Shown here: positions 40,609-50,424 of the stretch, piece by piece
Position numbering within the stretch: the first letter of the stretch is position 1
Layout of the letters: every line of letters starts with the position of its first letter
Source: an uncultured SAR86 cluster bacterium
GTDB lineage: Bacteria; Pseudomonadota; Gammaproteobacteria; Magnimaribacterales; AG-339-G14
Assembly: GCA_902562135.1 (NCBI GenBank)
Contig: CACESE010000006.1
Location: 1-64,000, forward strand
Direction: 5' to 3'
Length of the DNA stretch: 64,000 nucleotides
Program-made: the position numbers and the translations under genes
The notes under the pieces: model-generated
Seen by the model: only the letters and a program-made list of their open reading frames with translations
Databases searched by the model: none
What the model was told of the DNA's origin: nothing

Positions 40609-41511
40609 ATGAATATTCAATTTATGAGATTTAGAAAAGTTGCCTTAATGATTTCAGGAGCTTTGTTAATTACTTCTGTAATTTCTTTAACATTTAAAAA
40701 TTTAGAGTTAGGCCTTGATTTTACCGGTGGCGTGCTACTAGAGATCAAGCTTAATGAAAACTTAGAGAGCTTAGAAGAGATTCGAACTCTTCTTATTGAG
40801 AAAAAGATCGAAGATTTTATTTTAAATTTTTCTGGTTCTCAAAATGATGTGATCATAAAAATACCAGGACAAATAGAAAGTGAAAGTTCTGAGCTTCTTA
40901 AATCTGTTTTACGTGAGAACTTCGAATTTGACCTGAGAAAAGAAGAGTTCATTGGACCGCAAATTGGAGAAGAATTAAGAGACCAAGGTGGACTGGGATT
41001 ACTTTTAGCTTTGGCAATAATGACTATTTATATAATGTTTCGCTTTCAATATAAATTTGCAATTGGAGCAATTTTTGCCCTTGTTCATGATGTTTTAATA
41101 GTCTTAGGCTTGTTCTCTTTATTCTCTATAGATTTTGATTTAACAGTTTTGGCGGCGGTTTTGGCGGTAATAGGATATTCATTGAATGACACCATAGTTG
41201 TTTCAGACAGAATTAGAGAAAATTTCAGAAAAAAAAGAAGATCAGAAACTATTCCGCTTATAGATAGATCTTTGAATCAAATGCTAGGAAGAACTCTTAT
41301 TACTTCCTTAACCACTTTATTAGTCCTTTTAGCTTTATTGATATTTGGTGGGGATGCAATTCAAAATTTCTCAATTGCGCTAATAATTGGTGTGATTGCT
41401 GGAACTTACTCTTCTATATACGTCGTGTGTAATACCTTAATTTCATTAAATGTGATTGCAGATGACTTGGCAATTAGAAAAGCTGAAAGATTTGATGATG
41501 GAATGCCTTGA
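40609..41511 (+). CDS. secF: Protein translocase subunit SecF
   Basis: LGLDFTGGVLLEI and GYSLNDTIVVSDRIREN motifs. Confidence 0.96.
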   Translation: MNIQFMRFRKVALMISGALLITSVISLTFKNLELGLDFTGGVLLEIKLNENLESLEEIRTLLIEKKIEDFILNFSGSQNDVIIKIPGQIESESSELLKSVLRENFEFDLRKEEFIGPQIGEELRDQGGLGLLLALAIMTIYIMFRFQYKFAIGAIFALVHDVLIVLGLFSLFSIDFDLTVLAAVLAVIGYSLNDTIVVSDRIRENFRKKRRSETIPLIDRSLNQMLGRTLITSLTTLLVLLALLIFGGDAIQNFSIALIIGVIAGTYSSIYVVCNTLISLNVIADDLAIRKAERFDDGMP

Positions 41512-41512
41512 C

Positions 41513-42310
41513 TTACTTAAAGGAGTTTTTTACATCTTTTAAAATCATTTCAACGCACTTTTTATTGCCAGCAATTAAGTGGTGAGAATTATCAACAAAA
41601 TCTTCTCCAAAAAAATTAGAAACATAGCCACCAGCTTCTTGGACAAGTAAAACTCCTGCGGCAAAGTCCCAATGTTTCATTCCATACCCTACAAAAGCAT
41701 CTAGCCTCCCTGCGGCAACATAAGCTAAGTCAATTGCAGTCGAGCCAGTACGCCTTAGAGTTAGATTGTGACTGTATAGCTTTCTTATTACACTCAATGT
41801 ATCTAATTCCGGCTCAATCTTACCCGAATGAAAAGAGTTACAAAGCAAAGAATTTTTTAGGGATTTAATTTTTGAAACTCTTAGCCGTTCTTGATTTAGA
41901 TAGGCTCCTTTTCCTTTTGATGCAAAGTATTCGTCGTCCCTAGTGATGTCATAGATAACTCCATGAGACAAAATATCATTTTCATAGCAAGCTATTGAAA
42001 TTGAATAGTATGGGAAACCGTGAATAAAATTTGTTGTTCCGTCAATTGGGTCTATGACCCAAAGTAATTCAGCGTTATCTTTCCCAGATCTTCCCGATTC
42101 TTCGCAAAGAAAAGCGCTGTTTGGAAAAGCTTCGCTTATAGACGAGATAATAATGTTTTCAGCAATAGTATCTACTTGTGTGACAAAATCGGTAGGCCCT
42201 TTTTCATAAATTTTTACCTTATCCATCCTACGAGAAAATTTATGAATTTCTTTAGCTGCCAATCTTGCTGCTTTAATAGCTATATTTATTTTTGGTTCTT
42301 TCGATTGCAC
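41513..42310 (-). CDS. suhB: Inositol-1-monophosphatase family protein
   Basis: EESG, WVIDPIDGTTNFIHGFPYYSISIA, KHWDFAAGVLLVQEAGG motifs. Confidence 0.93.
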   Translation of the reverse strand: MQSKEPKINIAIKAARLAAKEIHKFSRRMDKVKIYEKGPTDFVTQVDTIAENIIISSISEAFPNSAFLCEESGRSGKDNAELLWVIDPIDGTTNFIHGFPYYSISIACYENDILSHGVIYDITRDDEYFASKGKGAYLNQERLRVSKIKSLKNSLLCNSFHSGKIEPELDTLSVIRKLYSHNLTLRRTGSTAIDLAYVAAGRLDAFVGYGMKHWDFAAGVLLVQEAGGYVSNFFGEDFVDNSHHLIAGNKKCVEMILKDVKNSFK

Positions 42311-42346
42311 AAAACAATTGTAAACTATTGCTCAAGTTACGGCAGA

Positions 42347-43078
42347 ATGAATAAAAAAAATAATATTGATATCGAATTTATTTTGGTTGAACCTTCTCAT
42401 CCAGGAAATATAGGCGCTTGTGCAAGGGCTATCAAAAATATGGGTTTTAAAAAATTGGCGTTAGTTAATCCTAGAAAAAAAATTACCGAAGAAGCATTTC
42501 ACAGAGCAAAAAGTGCAAAAGATATTTTAGAGAATACAGTTATTTATAAATCATTTGACCTAGCTATAGGAGAAAAAAATTTAATTTTAGCGACTAGCGC
42601 TAGAGAAAGAACTATTCCTTGGCCCACTTTTTATGTGGACAAAATAAGCGACGAGGTTAAGCGTCAAATAAAAACAAAAACAACCAAAACAGGAATTGTA
42701 TTCGGAAGGGAAGATAATGGACTCTCAAATGAAGAGCTTCAAAAATGTCATTACCATTTAATTATTCCAGCTAGTGAAGAGTATTCATCTTTAAATCTTT
42801 CTCATGCTTTGCAAATTGTTGCTTTTGAAATAAGAAAGATTGTTTTTGATAATAAAATTTTAAAGACAGAGGTTAGAGAGGTTGTCTCAAACTTAGAGAA
42901 TGAGAAATTATTAGAACATTTGATGGAAGTTTTAAAAAAAATTGATTTTTATGATCCTAAAAGCTCTAAACAAGTTAAAACGAGAATTGACAGACTAATA
43001 AAAAAAACTAGATTAGATAAAATCGAAATGGGTATTCTTAGAGGATTTCTTTCTAAGATTATAGACTTTGAAAAATAA
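42347..43078 (+). CDS. trmJ: tRNA (cytidine/uridine-2'-O-)-methyltransferase TrmJ
   Basis: FILVEPSHPGNIGACARAIKNMGF and FGREDNGLSNEEL SPOUT motifs; start set to MNKKNN at 42347, divergent from suhB. Confidence 0.92.
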   Translation: MNKKNNIDIEFILVEPSHPGNIGACARAIKNMGFKKLALVNPRKKITEEAFHRAKSAKDILENTVIYKSFDLAIGEKNLILATSARERTIPWPTFYVDKISDEVKRQIKTKTTKTGIVFGREDNGLSNEELQKCHYHLIIPASEEYSSLNLSHALQIVAFEIRKIVFDNKILKTEVREVVSNLENEKLLEHLMEVLKKIDFYDPKSSKQVKTRIDRLIKKTRLDKIEMGILRGFLSKIIDFEK

Positions 43079-43108
43079 TTCATTCTGATACAATCGATTC
43101 TTCGTTGA

Positions 43109-43183
43109 GTCCCCTTCGTCTAGCGGTTAGGACACCGGGTTTTCATCTCGGCAACAGGGGTTCGATCCCCCTAGGGGACGCCA
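43109..43183 (+). tRNA. tRNA-Glu (UUC)
   Basis: GTCCCCT...AGGGGAC acceptor, loop TTTTCAT (anticodon TTC), encoded CCA. Confidence 0.96.
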
Positions 43184-43351
43184 TAAAATCCGCTCTTTTT
43201 AGGTGCATTCTGTAAAATTTTAGTAAAAAAATGTACGATTTCCTTACGTTTTATGTTTTTTTAGATTCCTTCTGGTCAAAATTGTTGCCTTTTGCAAAGT
43301 TTTAAAATAGCTCAATAAATTGTATGAATGCTGTGCATTTGTTAAATATTT

Positions 43352-43702
43352 ATGAAACTTATGTCAATTGTTGTGAAACCATCAAAAGTCGAAGCTGTTA
43401 AAAGTGCTATTTCATCTGTAGGTGTAAGCGGCGCCACTATCTTAGATGCAAGAGGTTTCGGTTCAACAAAGGGGCACACAGACTCTTATAGGGGAGCTCA
43501 ATATCAAGTGGATACAAATCCCAAAGCTATGTTGCAGGTCGCATGTAAGGACGAGAGTGTTAATGACATTATAGAAGCGGTTCGTAGTGTAGCTAATACC
43601 AACACTATTGGGGATGGAAAAATTTTCATCACAGAACTTTTAGATGTAATACGCATTAGAACTGGTGAAACCGGTGAAGGTGCAATTAACGGAGAATATT
43701 AA
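43352..43702 (+). CDS. glnK: P-II family nitrogen regulatory protein (GlnK)
   Basis: T-loop KGHTDSYRGAQYQVD, C-terminal TGETGEGAI; adjacent to amtB. Confidence 0.94.
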   Translation: MKLMSIVVKPSKVEAVKSAISSVGVSGATILDARGFGSTKGHTDSYRGAQYQVDTNPKAMLQVACKDESVNDIIEAVRSVANTNTIGDGKIFITELLDVIRIRTGETGEGAINGEY

Positions 43703-44940
43703 TGGAAGAAATTAAATTTTCATTAGACACATTCTATGCTCTTATGTCGGGAGCTTTAGTTATGTGGATGGCTGCTGGTTTCACAATGTTGGAAGCTGGT
43801 TTAGTTCAGAAGAAGGATGTCTCTGAGATCGTTACTAAGAATTTAGGATTGTATTCAATCGCATGTGTCATGTATTTGGCTTGTGGATTTATTCTTATGT
43901 ATCCTGGCTCAGCATTGATTGACGGAATTCTTCCAGGAATAGGAACTTCATGGTGGTTATCTACCGCAGATCCTATAGAAGAGATTGGTATACCTTATGG
44001 TATGGATTATTCACAACAGGCTGATTTCTTTTTCCAAGTTGTTTTCGTTGCAACAGCTATGTCGATTGTTTCAGGAGCGGTTGCAGGTAGAATGAAACTA
44101 TTACCTTTTTATTTATTTGCTGTAATTCTTACTGCATTTATTTACCCAATCCAAGGTTACTGGAACTGGGGTGGTGGTTTCTTAAGTTCAGGTGGTTATT
44201 CTGACTACGCTGGATCAGGAACAGTCCACTTATGCGGTGCTGCTGCAGCGTTAGCTGTTGTTACAGTTTTAGGTCCTAGAAAAGGCAAATATAATGCTGA
44301 CGGTTCTGTAAACCCTATGCCTGGATCAAATATTCCATTAGCTGCTTTAGGAGCTTGGATTCTTTGGTTAGGTTGGTTCGGATTTAATGGCGGTTCAGAG
44401 CTTGTAGTTAGTTCTGAAGCTAGTGCAATTGCTGTAAGTCAAGTATTTTTAAATACTAACATGGCAGCTGCTGGTGGAGTAATCGCTGCATTATTAACAA
44501 GTTTATTTGCAACAGGAAAAATGGATGTCACCATGGCAATTAATGGTGCCATTGCCGGTCTAGTTGCAATCACAGCAGGTCCAAGTGCTCCTACTGGCGG
44601 AGAAGCCGTATTCATCGGTGCAGCTGGTGGTGTGTTGGTTTACTTCTCAATTCTTTTCTTTGATAAGACATTGAAAGTTGATGACCCTGTTGGCGCAATT
44701 TCAGCTCACGGAACTGTAGGTATTTTAGGTGTAATGGTTGTTCCTTTCACTTCAGATGCTTCTTTCCTATGGCAGTTATATGGCGTACTAGCTATCGGTG
44801 GATTCACTTACATAGCAAGTTTAATAGTTACATTTATTATAAATATAATTATGCCAATCAGAGCAACTGATGAAGAGCAAGATGCAGGTCTTGATTCTAC
44901 AGAAGTTGGGGTATCAGCTTACCCAGAATTCTCAGATTAA
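43702..44940 (+). CDS. amtB: Ammonium transporter
   Basis: AGFTMLEAGLVQKKDV, GSGTVHLCGAAAAL, WFGFNGGSEL, ISAHGTVGILG motifs. Confidence 0.95.
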   Translation: MEEIKFSLDTFYALMSGALVMWMAAGFTMLEAGLVQKKDVSEIVTKNLGLYSIACVMYLACGFILMYPGSALIDGILPGIGTSWWLSTADPIEEIGIPYGMDYSQQADFFFQVVFVATAMSIVSGAVAGRMKLLPFYLFAVILTAFIYPIQGYWNWGGGFLSSGGYSDYAGSGTVHLCGAAAALAVVTVLGPRKGKYNADGSVNPMPGSNIPLAALGAWILWLGWFGFNGGSELVVSSEASAIAVSQVFLNTNMAAAGGVIAALLTSLFATGKMDVTMAINGAIAGLVAITAGPSAPTGGEAVFIGAAGGVLVYFSILFFDKTLKVDDPVGAISAHGTVGILGVMVVPFTSDASFLWQLYGVLAIGGFTYIASLIVTFIINIIMPIRATDEEQDAGLDSTEVGVSAYPEFSD

Positions 44941-44954
44941 TTTCTCCCTAATAA

Positions 44955-44986
44955 AAAGCAGGCAAGCCTCCCTTGCCTGCTTTTTT
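44955..44986 (+). terminator. Intrinsic terminator downstream of amtB
   Basis: AAAGCAGGCAAG-CCTCC-CTTGCCTGCTTTTTT. Confidence 0.93.
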
Positions 44987-45028
44987 CTTTTTTGTTTATA
45001 ACTAAAGTTAAAAGCTAAAATTAGATCA

Positions 45029-47035
45029 ATGAAATTTTTTTTCGTACCACTATTTTTTTTGTTTCCTTTAATTCTGTCCTCAACGATAGAGGAAGAGATA
45101 ATAGTTACAGAATCAAATTGGCTTTTTTTACCTTCTATTGACCAAATAAATCAAGAGGAAATAGAATTATACAATTCTCATCATTTCAAAGAATTATTGA
45201 ATTTGTCATCAGGCGCTTGGATAAGTCGAGGGTCTGGACAGGAAAGTTTAATTTCATTGAGATCGCCTGTTTTAACGGGATCAGGAGCTTGCGGATCTTT
45301 TCAGATTTTAGAGGATGGAATTCCAATTAGGCCTGCGGGCTTTTGCAATGTAAATAATCTTTTTGAGGTTGCAGAAAACTTATCCTCAGAAATTGAGGTG
45401 GTTAAAGGTCCTTCTAGTTCCATGTTTGGCGGTAACGCTATGCATGGCGTAATAAATGTTAAATCTACAAATATTGACGGAAACAATAATTTAAATTTTC
45501 AAGTAGATAAAAATGAATCAGTGAGAAGTAAATTTCTTTATAAAAGTTTAGAAAATACTGCAGTAGGATTTGAATTAGTAAGTGATAATGGATTCAGGAA
45601 TCATTCTGGATTTGATCATCAAAAAATTATTTTAAAAAACTTTAATAATATTCAAGATTTGTCATTACAAACATTAATTAGTTTTACTAATTTGAACCAA
45701 GAGACTGCAGGCTATATAAATTCATATTTTTATCCCACCAGAATAGAAAATATTAATCCCGAGGCTTATAGAGATGCCAAATCTTTGAGGATTAAGACAG
45801 AAATATCAAGAGGTTTAAAAAAATATAACATTTATTTTACGCCTTATTTAAGATTTAGTTCGATGGAATTTATTCAGCATTATTTGCCTGGAAAGCCTAT
45901 TGAAAAAAATGGCCAGAAAAGTACAGGCCTTACAATCAAGTTATCAGAAATAGAAATAAATGATAATTTTTTTGAAATAGGTAGCCAGGTAGAAATAGCT
46001 TTTATTAATCTAGATCAGTTTCAACCAGATGTATTGAATTCTCCTAATGCTTTTAACAATGCAGTTAGGCCACAGGGTTATCACTATGATTTTGAGGTTG
46101 TAACTAATTTTTTTGCTGGTTTTATTTCTCACGAAATTGAACTCAAGAATAACTACAATTTTTTTTCGAATTTACGTCTAGAATATCTCAATTACGATTA
46201 TGACAATTTAATGTCTGACGGTCGTTTAAAAGACGATGGAACCGCATGCGCTAGAGGCGGGTGTTTTTATTCAAGACCGGCAGATTCTGAATTAAGTTTT
46301 AAGGATTATTCTTATAGACTAGGACTCTCAAAGATTACAAGTATCGGAAATATTTTCCTTCAATTTAGTAAGGGGCATCGTCCTCCCCAGATTAACGAAT
46401 TATTTAGGCTTCAAAAATCTCAGGTTCTTGCAGAGTTAGATTCAGAAAAAATAGACTCAATTGAATTAGCCTTGGAAAATAAAGGAAATGATTTTTTTAA
46501 TAAATTAGTTTTCTATTATTCAAAAAAGAAAAATTACATATTTAAAAATTCTGATTCTAGTATGGTGCTTGGCGGAAAGTCTAGGCATAAAGGAATCGAA
46601 ATTAAAGGGGCAAAAGTTCTGAATAATTCTTTTTCAGTAAAATATGCCCTAAATTTAGCTGGACACTACTATGATTTTACTAACCAAGATATAGGAGTGG
46701 CTTCTGGAAATGAAATTGATACTAGTCCAAATCTTTTTGGTAGCATTTTTATAAATTTTCAAGCTTCGAATAAATTAAATATTGAGATAGAGCAAGAATT
46801 TATGGATGAATATTTTACTGAGCCCTCGAATGCTTATATTTATAAAGGGCACAACTTAACAAATCTTAGAACTTCTTTTGAAATGAGTGATGCCATTAAT
46901 TTAAATCTCAGTATTTTAAATCTTTTTGATAAAGAGTACGCTGAAAGAGCAGACTATTCTTTATTTACTGGAGAAAGATTTTTTCCAGGAATTCCTTTAA
47001 AGTGGCGTTTGGGAATTAACTACAAATTCAATTAA
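45029..47035 (+). CDS. TonB-dependent outer-membrane receptor
   Basis: Signal peptide, plug domain (SLRSPVLTGSGACGSFQILEDGIPI... IEVVKGPSSSMFGGNAMHGVINV), C-terminal beta-barrel ending WRLGINYKFN. Confidence 0.92.
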   Translation: MKFFFVPLFFLFPLILSSTIEEEIIVTESNWLFLPSIDQINQEEIELYNSHHFKELLNLSSGAWISRGSGQESLISLRSPVLTGSGACGSFQILEDGIPIRPAGFCNVNNLFEVAENLSSEIEVVKGPSSSMFGGNAMHGVINVKSTNIDGNNNLNFQVDKNESVRSKFLYKSLENTAVGFELVSDNGFRNHSGFDHQKIILKNFNNIQDLSLQTLISFTNLNQETAGYINSYFYPTRIENINPEAYRDAKSLRIKTEISRGLKKYNIYFTPYLRFSSMEFIQHYLPGKPIEKNGQKSTGLTIKLSEIEINDNFFEIGSQVEIAFINLDQFQPDVLNSPNAFNNAVRPQGYHYDFEVVTNFFAGFISHEIELKNNYNFFSNLRLEYLNYDYDNLMSDGRLKDDGTACARGGCFYSRPADSELSFKDYSYRLGLSKITSIGNIFLQFSKGHRPPQINELFRLQKSQVLAELDSEKIDSIELALENKGNDFFNKLVFYYSKKKNYIFKNSDSSMVLGGKSRHKGIEIKGAKVLNNSFSVKYALNLAGHYYDFTNQDIGVASGNEIDTSPNLFGSIFINFQASNKLNIEIEQEFMDEYFTEPSNAYIYKGHNLTNLRTSFEMSDAINLNLSILNLFDKEYAERADYSLFTGERFFPGIPLKWRLGINYKFN

Positions 47036-47045
47036 AAAATTTTAG

Positions 47046-48416
47046 GTGAGTCATTCTAAAAGCTCTGAAGAGTTAGCTGATAATATTGAAAGCGTTTCTA
47101 GTCCAGAAACCTTATCGATATGGGGATTAGCATGGCCTTCAATTTTGGCAAATATTTTATTTGCTGCAGCAGGAGTAGTTTCTATTAAAGCCGTTGGCGT
47201 TCTTGGAACTGAAGCAGTTGCTGCTGTAGGAACTGGACAGAGAATTTTATTTGTCATTCAATCAATAATTATGGCGGTTTCTACTGGGACTGCTGCACTG
47301 GTGGCTAGAGCTTTTGGTTCCGGTAATTATAAAGAAGCTTCACAGGTACTGTTAGACTCTCTATGGATTGGTTCCGCATTAAGTTTACTTGCATCTTTAT
47401 CAATGTGGTTCTACGGAGAATCAATTATTTCATTCTTTGGTTTAGATCCCGAGTCAAAAAAATTGGCGGTTATTTATATTAAGTACACCATGTTGTTTTC
47501 AATAACTTTTTCTTGCTCATTTATTTTCAGCTCGGCTTTAAGAGCTGCAGGCGACGCTAAAACACCTTTGGCAATTATGATTTTTCAAAATCTTTTAAAT
47601 ATATATTTACTGATTGGTTTGGTTAATGGGCAATTTGGATTTCCAAAATTAGGAGTTTTGGGAGCTTCATATGCGTGGGGTATATCATTTACTGCCGGAA
47701 CGATTATCTATCTGATTCTTTGGCTTTCAAAAAAGACAATTATTCCTGTTCCCAATATAAGGGGCATAATATATGAAAGAGTTAAGTCAATAATTAGAAT
47801 TGCAACTCCTGCCACCTTAGAATCTGGCGTTTTTCAATCGGGGTTACTATTTTACTTCTGGATAATTTCTTTATACGGAACTGCACCCAGCGCTGCATAC
47901 AACATTGGAATAAATATTCTTATGCTGTCTTTCATGATTGGTCAGGGCTTTTCTATCGCTGGAGCAACACTAACTGGACAATTTTTAGGAGCCAATAATC
48001 CAAGAGAAGCAAAGCGAAGTGGTTGGAGATCTGCAGGATTATCGATCATTTCTATGGGCTTTGTTGGACTTTTAATTGCTGTATTTTCTAATGACATATC
48101 AAGATTTCTTGTCGATGATGATGAAGTTGTAAGATTGACAGTAATATTTGTATGGTTTTTAGGCTCTATGCAACCATTGATGGCAATCGAGTTTGCGATA
48201 GGCGGAGCTTTGAGAGGAGCTGGCGACACAAAATCACCATTAGTCATAACTTTAATAGGACTAGTATTCTTTAGGTTATCTATTGCTTTGTTATTTTTAT
48301 TATTTAATTTACCCGTTGAATACATCTTTGCTAGTTTAATGATTGATTATCTTGTTAAAGCAATTTTATTTGCCTATAGGTTTAATTCTGGTAAGTGGAT
48401 AAAAATTAATATATAG
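47046..48416 (+). CDS. MATE family efflux transporter
   Basis: 12-TM MatE protein with duplicated ALRAAGDAKTPL / ALRGAGDTKSPL motifs; GTG start. Confidence 0.92.
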   Translation: MSHSKSSEELADNIESVSSPETLSIWGLAWPSILANILFAAAGVVSIKAVGVLGTEAVAAVGTGQRILFVIQSIIMAVSTGTAALVARAFGSGNYKEASQVLLDSLWIGSALSLLASLSMWFYGESIISFFGLDPESKKLAVIYIKYTMLFSITFSCSFIFSSALRAAGDAKTPLAIMIFQNLLNIYLLIGLVNGQFGFPKLGVLGASYAWGISFTAGTIIYLILWLSKKTIIPVPNIRGIIYERVKSIIRIATPATLESGVFQSGLLFYFWIISLYGTAPSAAYNIGINILMLSFMIGQGFSIAGATLTGQFLGANNPREAKRSGWRSAGLSIISMGFVGLLIAVFSNDISRFLVDDDEVVRLTVIFVWFLGSMQPLMAIEFAIGGALRGAGDTKSPLVITLIGLVFFRLSIALLFLLFNLPVEYIFASLMIDYLVKAILFAYRFNSGKWIKINI

Positions 48417-48489
48417 CTAATTATTTATATTTTTTGCTTTTTTAATGTATTATTTACGTAATTATTAATAATTATCTGGGAGAGATATT

Positions 48490-49191
48490 ATGGAATATGT
48501 TCTAGCTACCAACGATTATGTTGGTATTTCTTTTTGGCTAGCCACAGCTATAATGCTTGCTTCTACTGTATTTTTCTTTATTGAAAGATCTGACGTTAAA
48601 GGTAAGTGGAAAACTTCTTTGACTGTTGCAGGTTTAGTTACTGGTATAGCTTTTTGGCATTATTTGTATATGAGAGACGTATGGGTAATGGTTGGTGATA
48701 CACCTACTGTCTACCGATACATCGATTGGTTAATTACCGTACCTCTACAAATAATTGAATTTTATTTAGTTATTGCTGCTGTTACAGCAATTAGCGCTGC
48801 CATCTTTTGGAAGCTTTTAACTGCATCAATTGTGATGCTTGTTTTTGGTTATCTCGGAGAAACTGGATTAATGGATGTAACTCTTGGTTGGGTGATCGGA
48901 ATGATTGCTTGGCTATACATCATTTATGAAATCTTCTTTGGAGAAACTGCTAAAGCTAATGCCGGAAGTGGAAATGCAGCCAGTCAACAAGCATTTACAA
49001 CAATTAAATGGATTGTGACTGTAGGTTGGGCAATATACCCATTGGGATATGCAATTGGATATTTCGGTGGCGGAGTAGATGCTAATTCATTGAATATTAT
49101 CTACAACTTGGCTGACTTAATTAACAAAACAGCATTTGGTTTAGCTATCTGGGCTGCTGCTAAAGCAGATTCAGAAAGTTCCTACGCTTAA
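48490..49191 (+). CDS. Proteorhodopsin (blue-absorbing type proton pump predicted)
   Basis: RYIDWLITVPLQIIEFYLV (Asp97/Thr101/Glu108 equivalents; Gln at the 105 equivalent), Schiff-base lysine in NLADLINKTAFGLAIW, 7 TM. Confidence 0.97.
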   Translation: MEYVLATNDYVGISFWLATAIMLASTVFFFIERSDVKGKWKTSLTVAGLVTGIAFWHYLYMRDVWVMVGDTPTVYRYIDWLITVPLQIIEFYLVIAAVTAISAAIFWKLLTASIVMLVFGYLGETGLMDVTLGWVIGMIAWLYIIYEIFFGETAKANAGSGNAASQQAFTTIKWIVTVGWAIYPLGYAIGYFGGGVDANSLNIIYNLADLINKTAFGLAIWAAAKADSESSYA

Positions 49192-49210
49192 AGGAAAAAA
49201 AACCAAAAAA

Positions 49211-49240
49211 AACTCCGGCATAAAGCCGGAGTTTTTTTTT
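49211..49240 (+). terminator. Intrinsic terminator downstream of proteorhodopsin
   Basis: AACTCCGGC-ATAAA-GCCGGAGTT followed by T-run; A-run upstream makes it potentially bidirectional. Confidence 0.93.
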
Positions 49241-49243
49241 GGA

Positions 49244-49276
49244 GCTTCTTGTGAATCTCCCCCGTACACAAGAAGC
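49244..49276. other. Perfect 10-bp inverted repeat with C-rich loop
   Basis: GCTTCTTGTG-AATCTCCCCCGTA-CACAAGAAGC, immediately after the proteorhodopsin terminator. Confidence 0.7.
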
Positions 49277-49404
49277 AATATAAGATATAAAAAAAATCTA
49301 TCAAGGTCAAAACTTTTATTAATTTTTTTTTATTTTGCATTTCATATTTTTTATTTAAAGTAAAGGTTGATTCGGATTTTCATAATATGTAAATTAATAG
49401 GCCT

Positions 49405-49480
49405 GCGATTGTAGCTCAGTTGGTAGAGCGCGACCTTGCCAAGGTCGAGGCCACGGGTTCGAACCCCGTCAATCGCTCCA
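49405..49480 (+). tRNA. tRNA-Gly (GCC)
   Basis: GCGATTG...CAATCGC acceptor, anticodon loop TTGCCAA, encoded CCA. Confidence 0.96.
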
Positions 49481-49494
49481 ATTTCAAAAAAATA

Positions 49495-50424
49495 ATGAAA
49501 CCATTTTTAATTTCTTTATTACTTATCTTTAGTTTCTATTCATATAGCGATGCTTGTGAACATTCTAAGTGGGGAGAAGGTGATGAATTGGGTAATGCGA
49601 ACCTACTTACAAAAGAATTAGTTCTTGAGGCTTCAGATTTAATTAAAACTGGAAAAGTATATAGTTTAGGCTTAGTCATAGATCAGAATACTCCAGCTTA
49701 TCCTCCAAGATCTTTAAGTTTGAGTGTGGTTCAGCCTACCCAACAGTTTGGTAAATTAGGGTTACCCAATGCGACTTACAACGACGACATGTTTCATGGT
49801 TGGTTAGGTATAGGTTCTCAAATTGATGGTCTTGGACACATCGGAGGGACCGATGCAATTTTTTATAATTGTCATGATGGTAAAGAATTTTCTGAAACAA
49901 CCGGGTTAACCAAGTTAGGAATTGAAAAAATTCCTCCAATTGTTACAAGAGGTGTTTTAGTAGACATGGCTAGATTCTTTAAAAAAGATTTTCTAGAGGC
50001 TGGAGAGACTTTCGATGTTGAAGATGTGATTGAAGCTCTTGAACTTCAAGACGTCACAATTGAAGAAGGAGATGTCGTTATATTCCACACTGGTTGGACC
50101 GAAGCAAAATATTTTTCCGATCCTGAATTATGGGGTTCAGGAACGCCAGGGCCTACCGGAGAGGTTTCTTCATTCCTAGCCTCAAAAAATGTTGTTGCAG
50201 CTGGAGCAGATACTTGGTCATATGATGTTGTTCCTCCAATTGATTTAAATGAGCCTTATCCCGGACATCAAATACTTTTAAAAGAAAATGGGATATACAT
50301 CTTAGAAGCTATGAGTACAGGCGAGCTTGCGAAAGATAATGTTTATGAGTTTTTGTTTGTACTAGGTCAGGCTAAGGTTAGGGGAGCGGTTCAAATGATA
50401 ATTAATCCTATAGCTATAAATTAG
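49495..50424 (+). CDS. Cyclase family protein (kynurenine formamidase-like), exported
   Basis: Signal peptide MKPFLISLLLIFSFYSYSDAC; HGWLGIGSQIDGLGHIGG and VIFHTGWTEAKY motifs; true start after tRNA. Confidence 0.85.
   Translation: MKPFLISLLLIFSFYSYSDACEHSKWGEGDELGNANLLTKELVLEASDLIKTGKVYSLGLVIDQNTPAYPPRSLSLSVVQPTQQFGKLGLPNATYNDDMFHGWLGIGSQIDGLGHIGGTDAIFYNCHDGKEFSETTGLTKLGIEKIPPIVTRGVLVDMARFFKKDFLEAGETFDVEDVIEALELQDVTIEEGDVVIFHTGWTEAKYFSDPELWGSGTPGPTGEVSSFLASKNVVAAGADTWSYDVVPPIDLNEPYPGHQILLKENGIYILEAMSTGELAKDNVYEFLFVLGQAKVRGAVQMIINPIAIN

Noticed and set aside
42176-42346. N-terminal extension of the trmJ ORF
   Set aside because: Overlaps divergent suhB; the conserved TrmJ N-terminus begins at 42347.
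43272-43290. Possible sigma-54 promoter (TGGTCAAAATTGTTGC) upstream of glnK
   Set aside because: GG-to-GC spacing is one nucleotide too long and the -24 element is poor.
43327-43339. Short inverted repeat AATGC-TGT-GCATT just upstream of glnK
   Set aside because: Only a 5-bp stem in AT-rich DNA; too weak to call a regulatory structure.
49420-49494. Upstream-extended start of the cyclase ORF
   Set aside because: Extension runs through tRNA-Gly; the signal peptide begins at ATG 49495.
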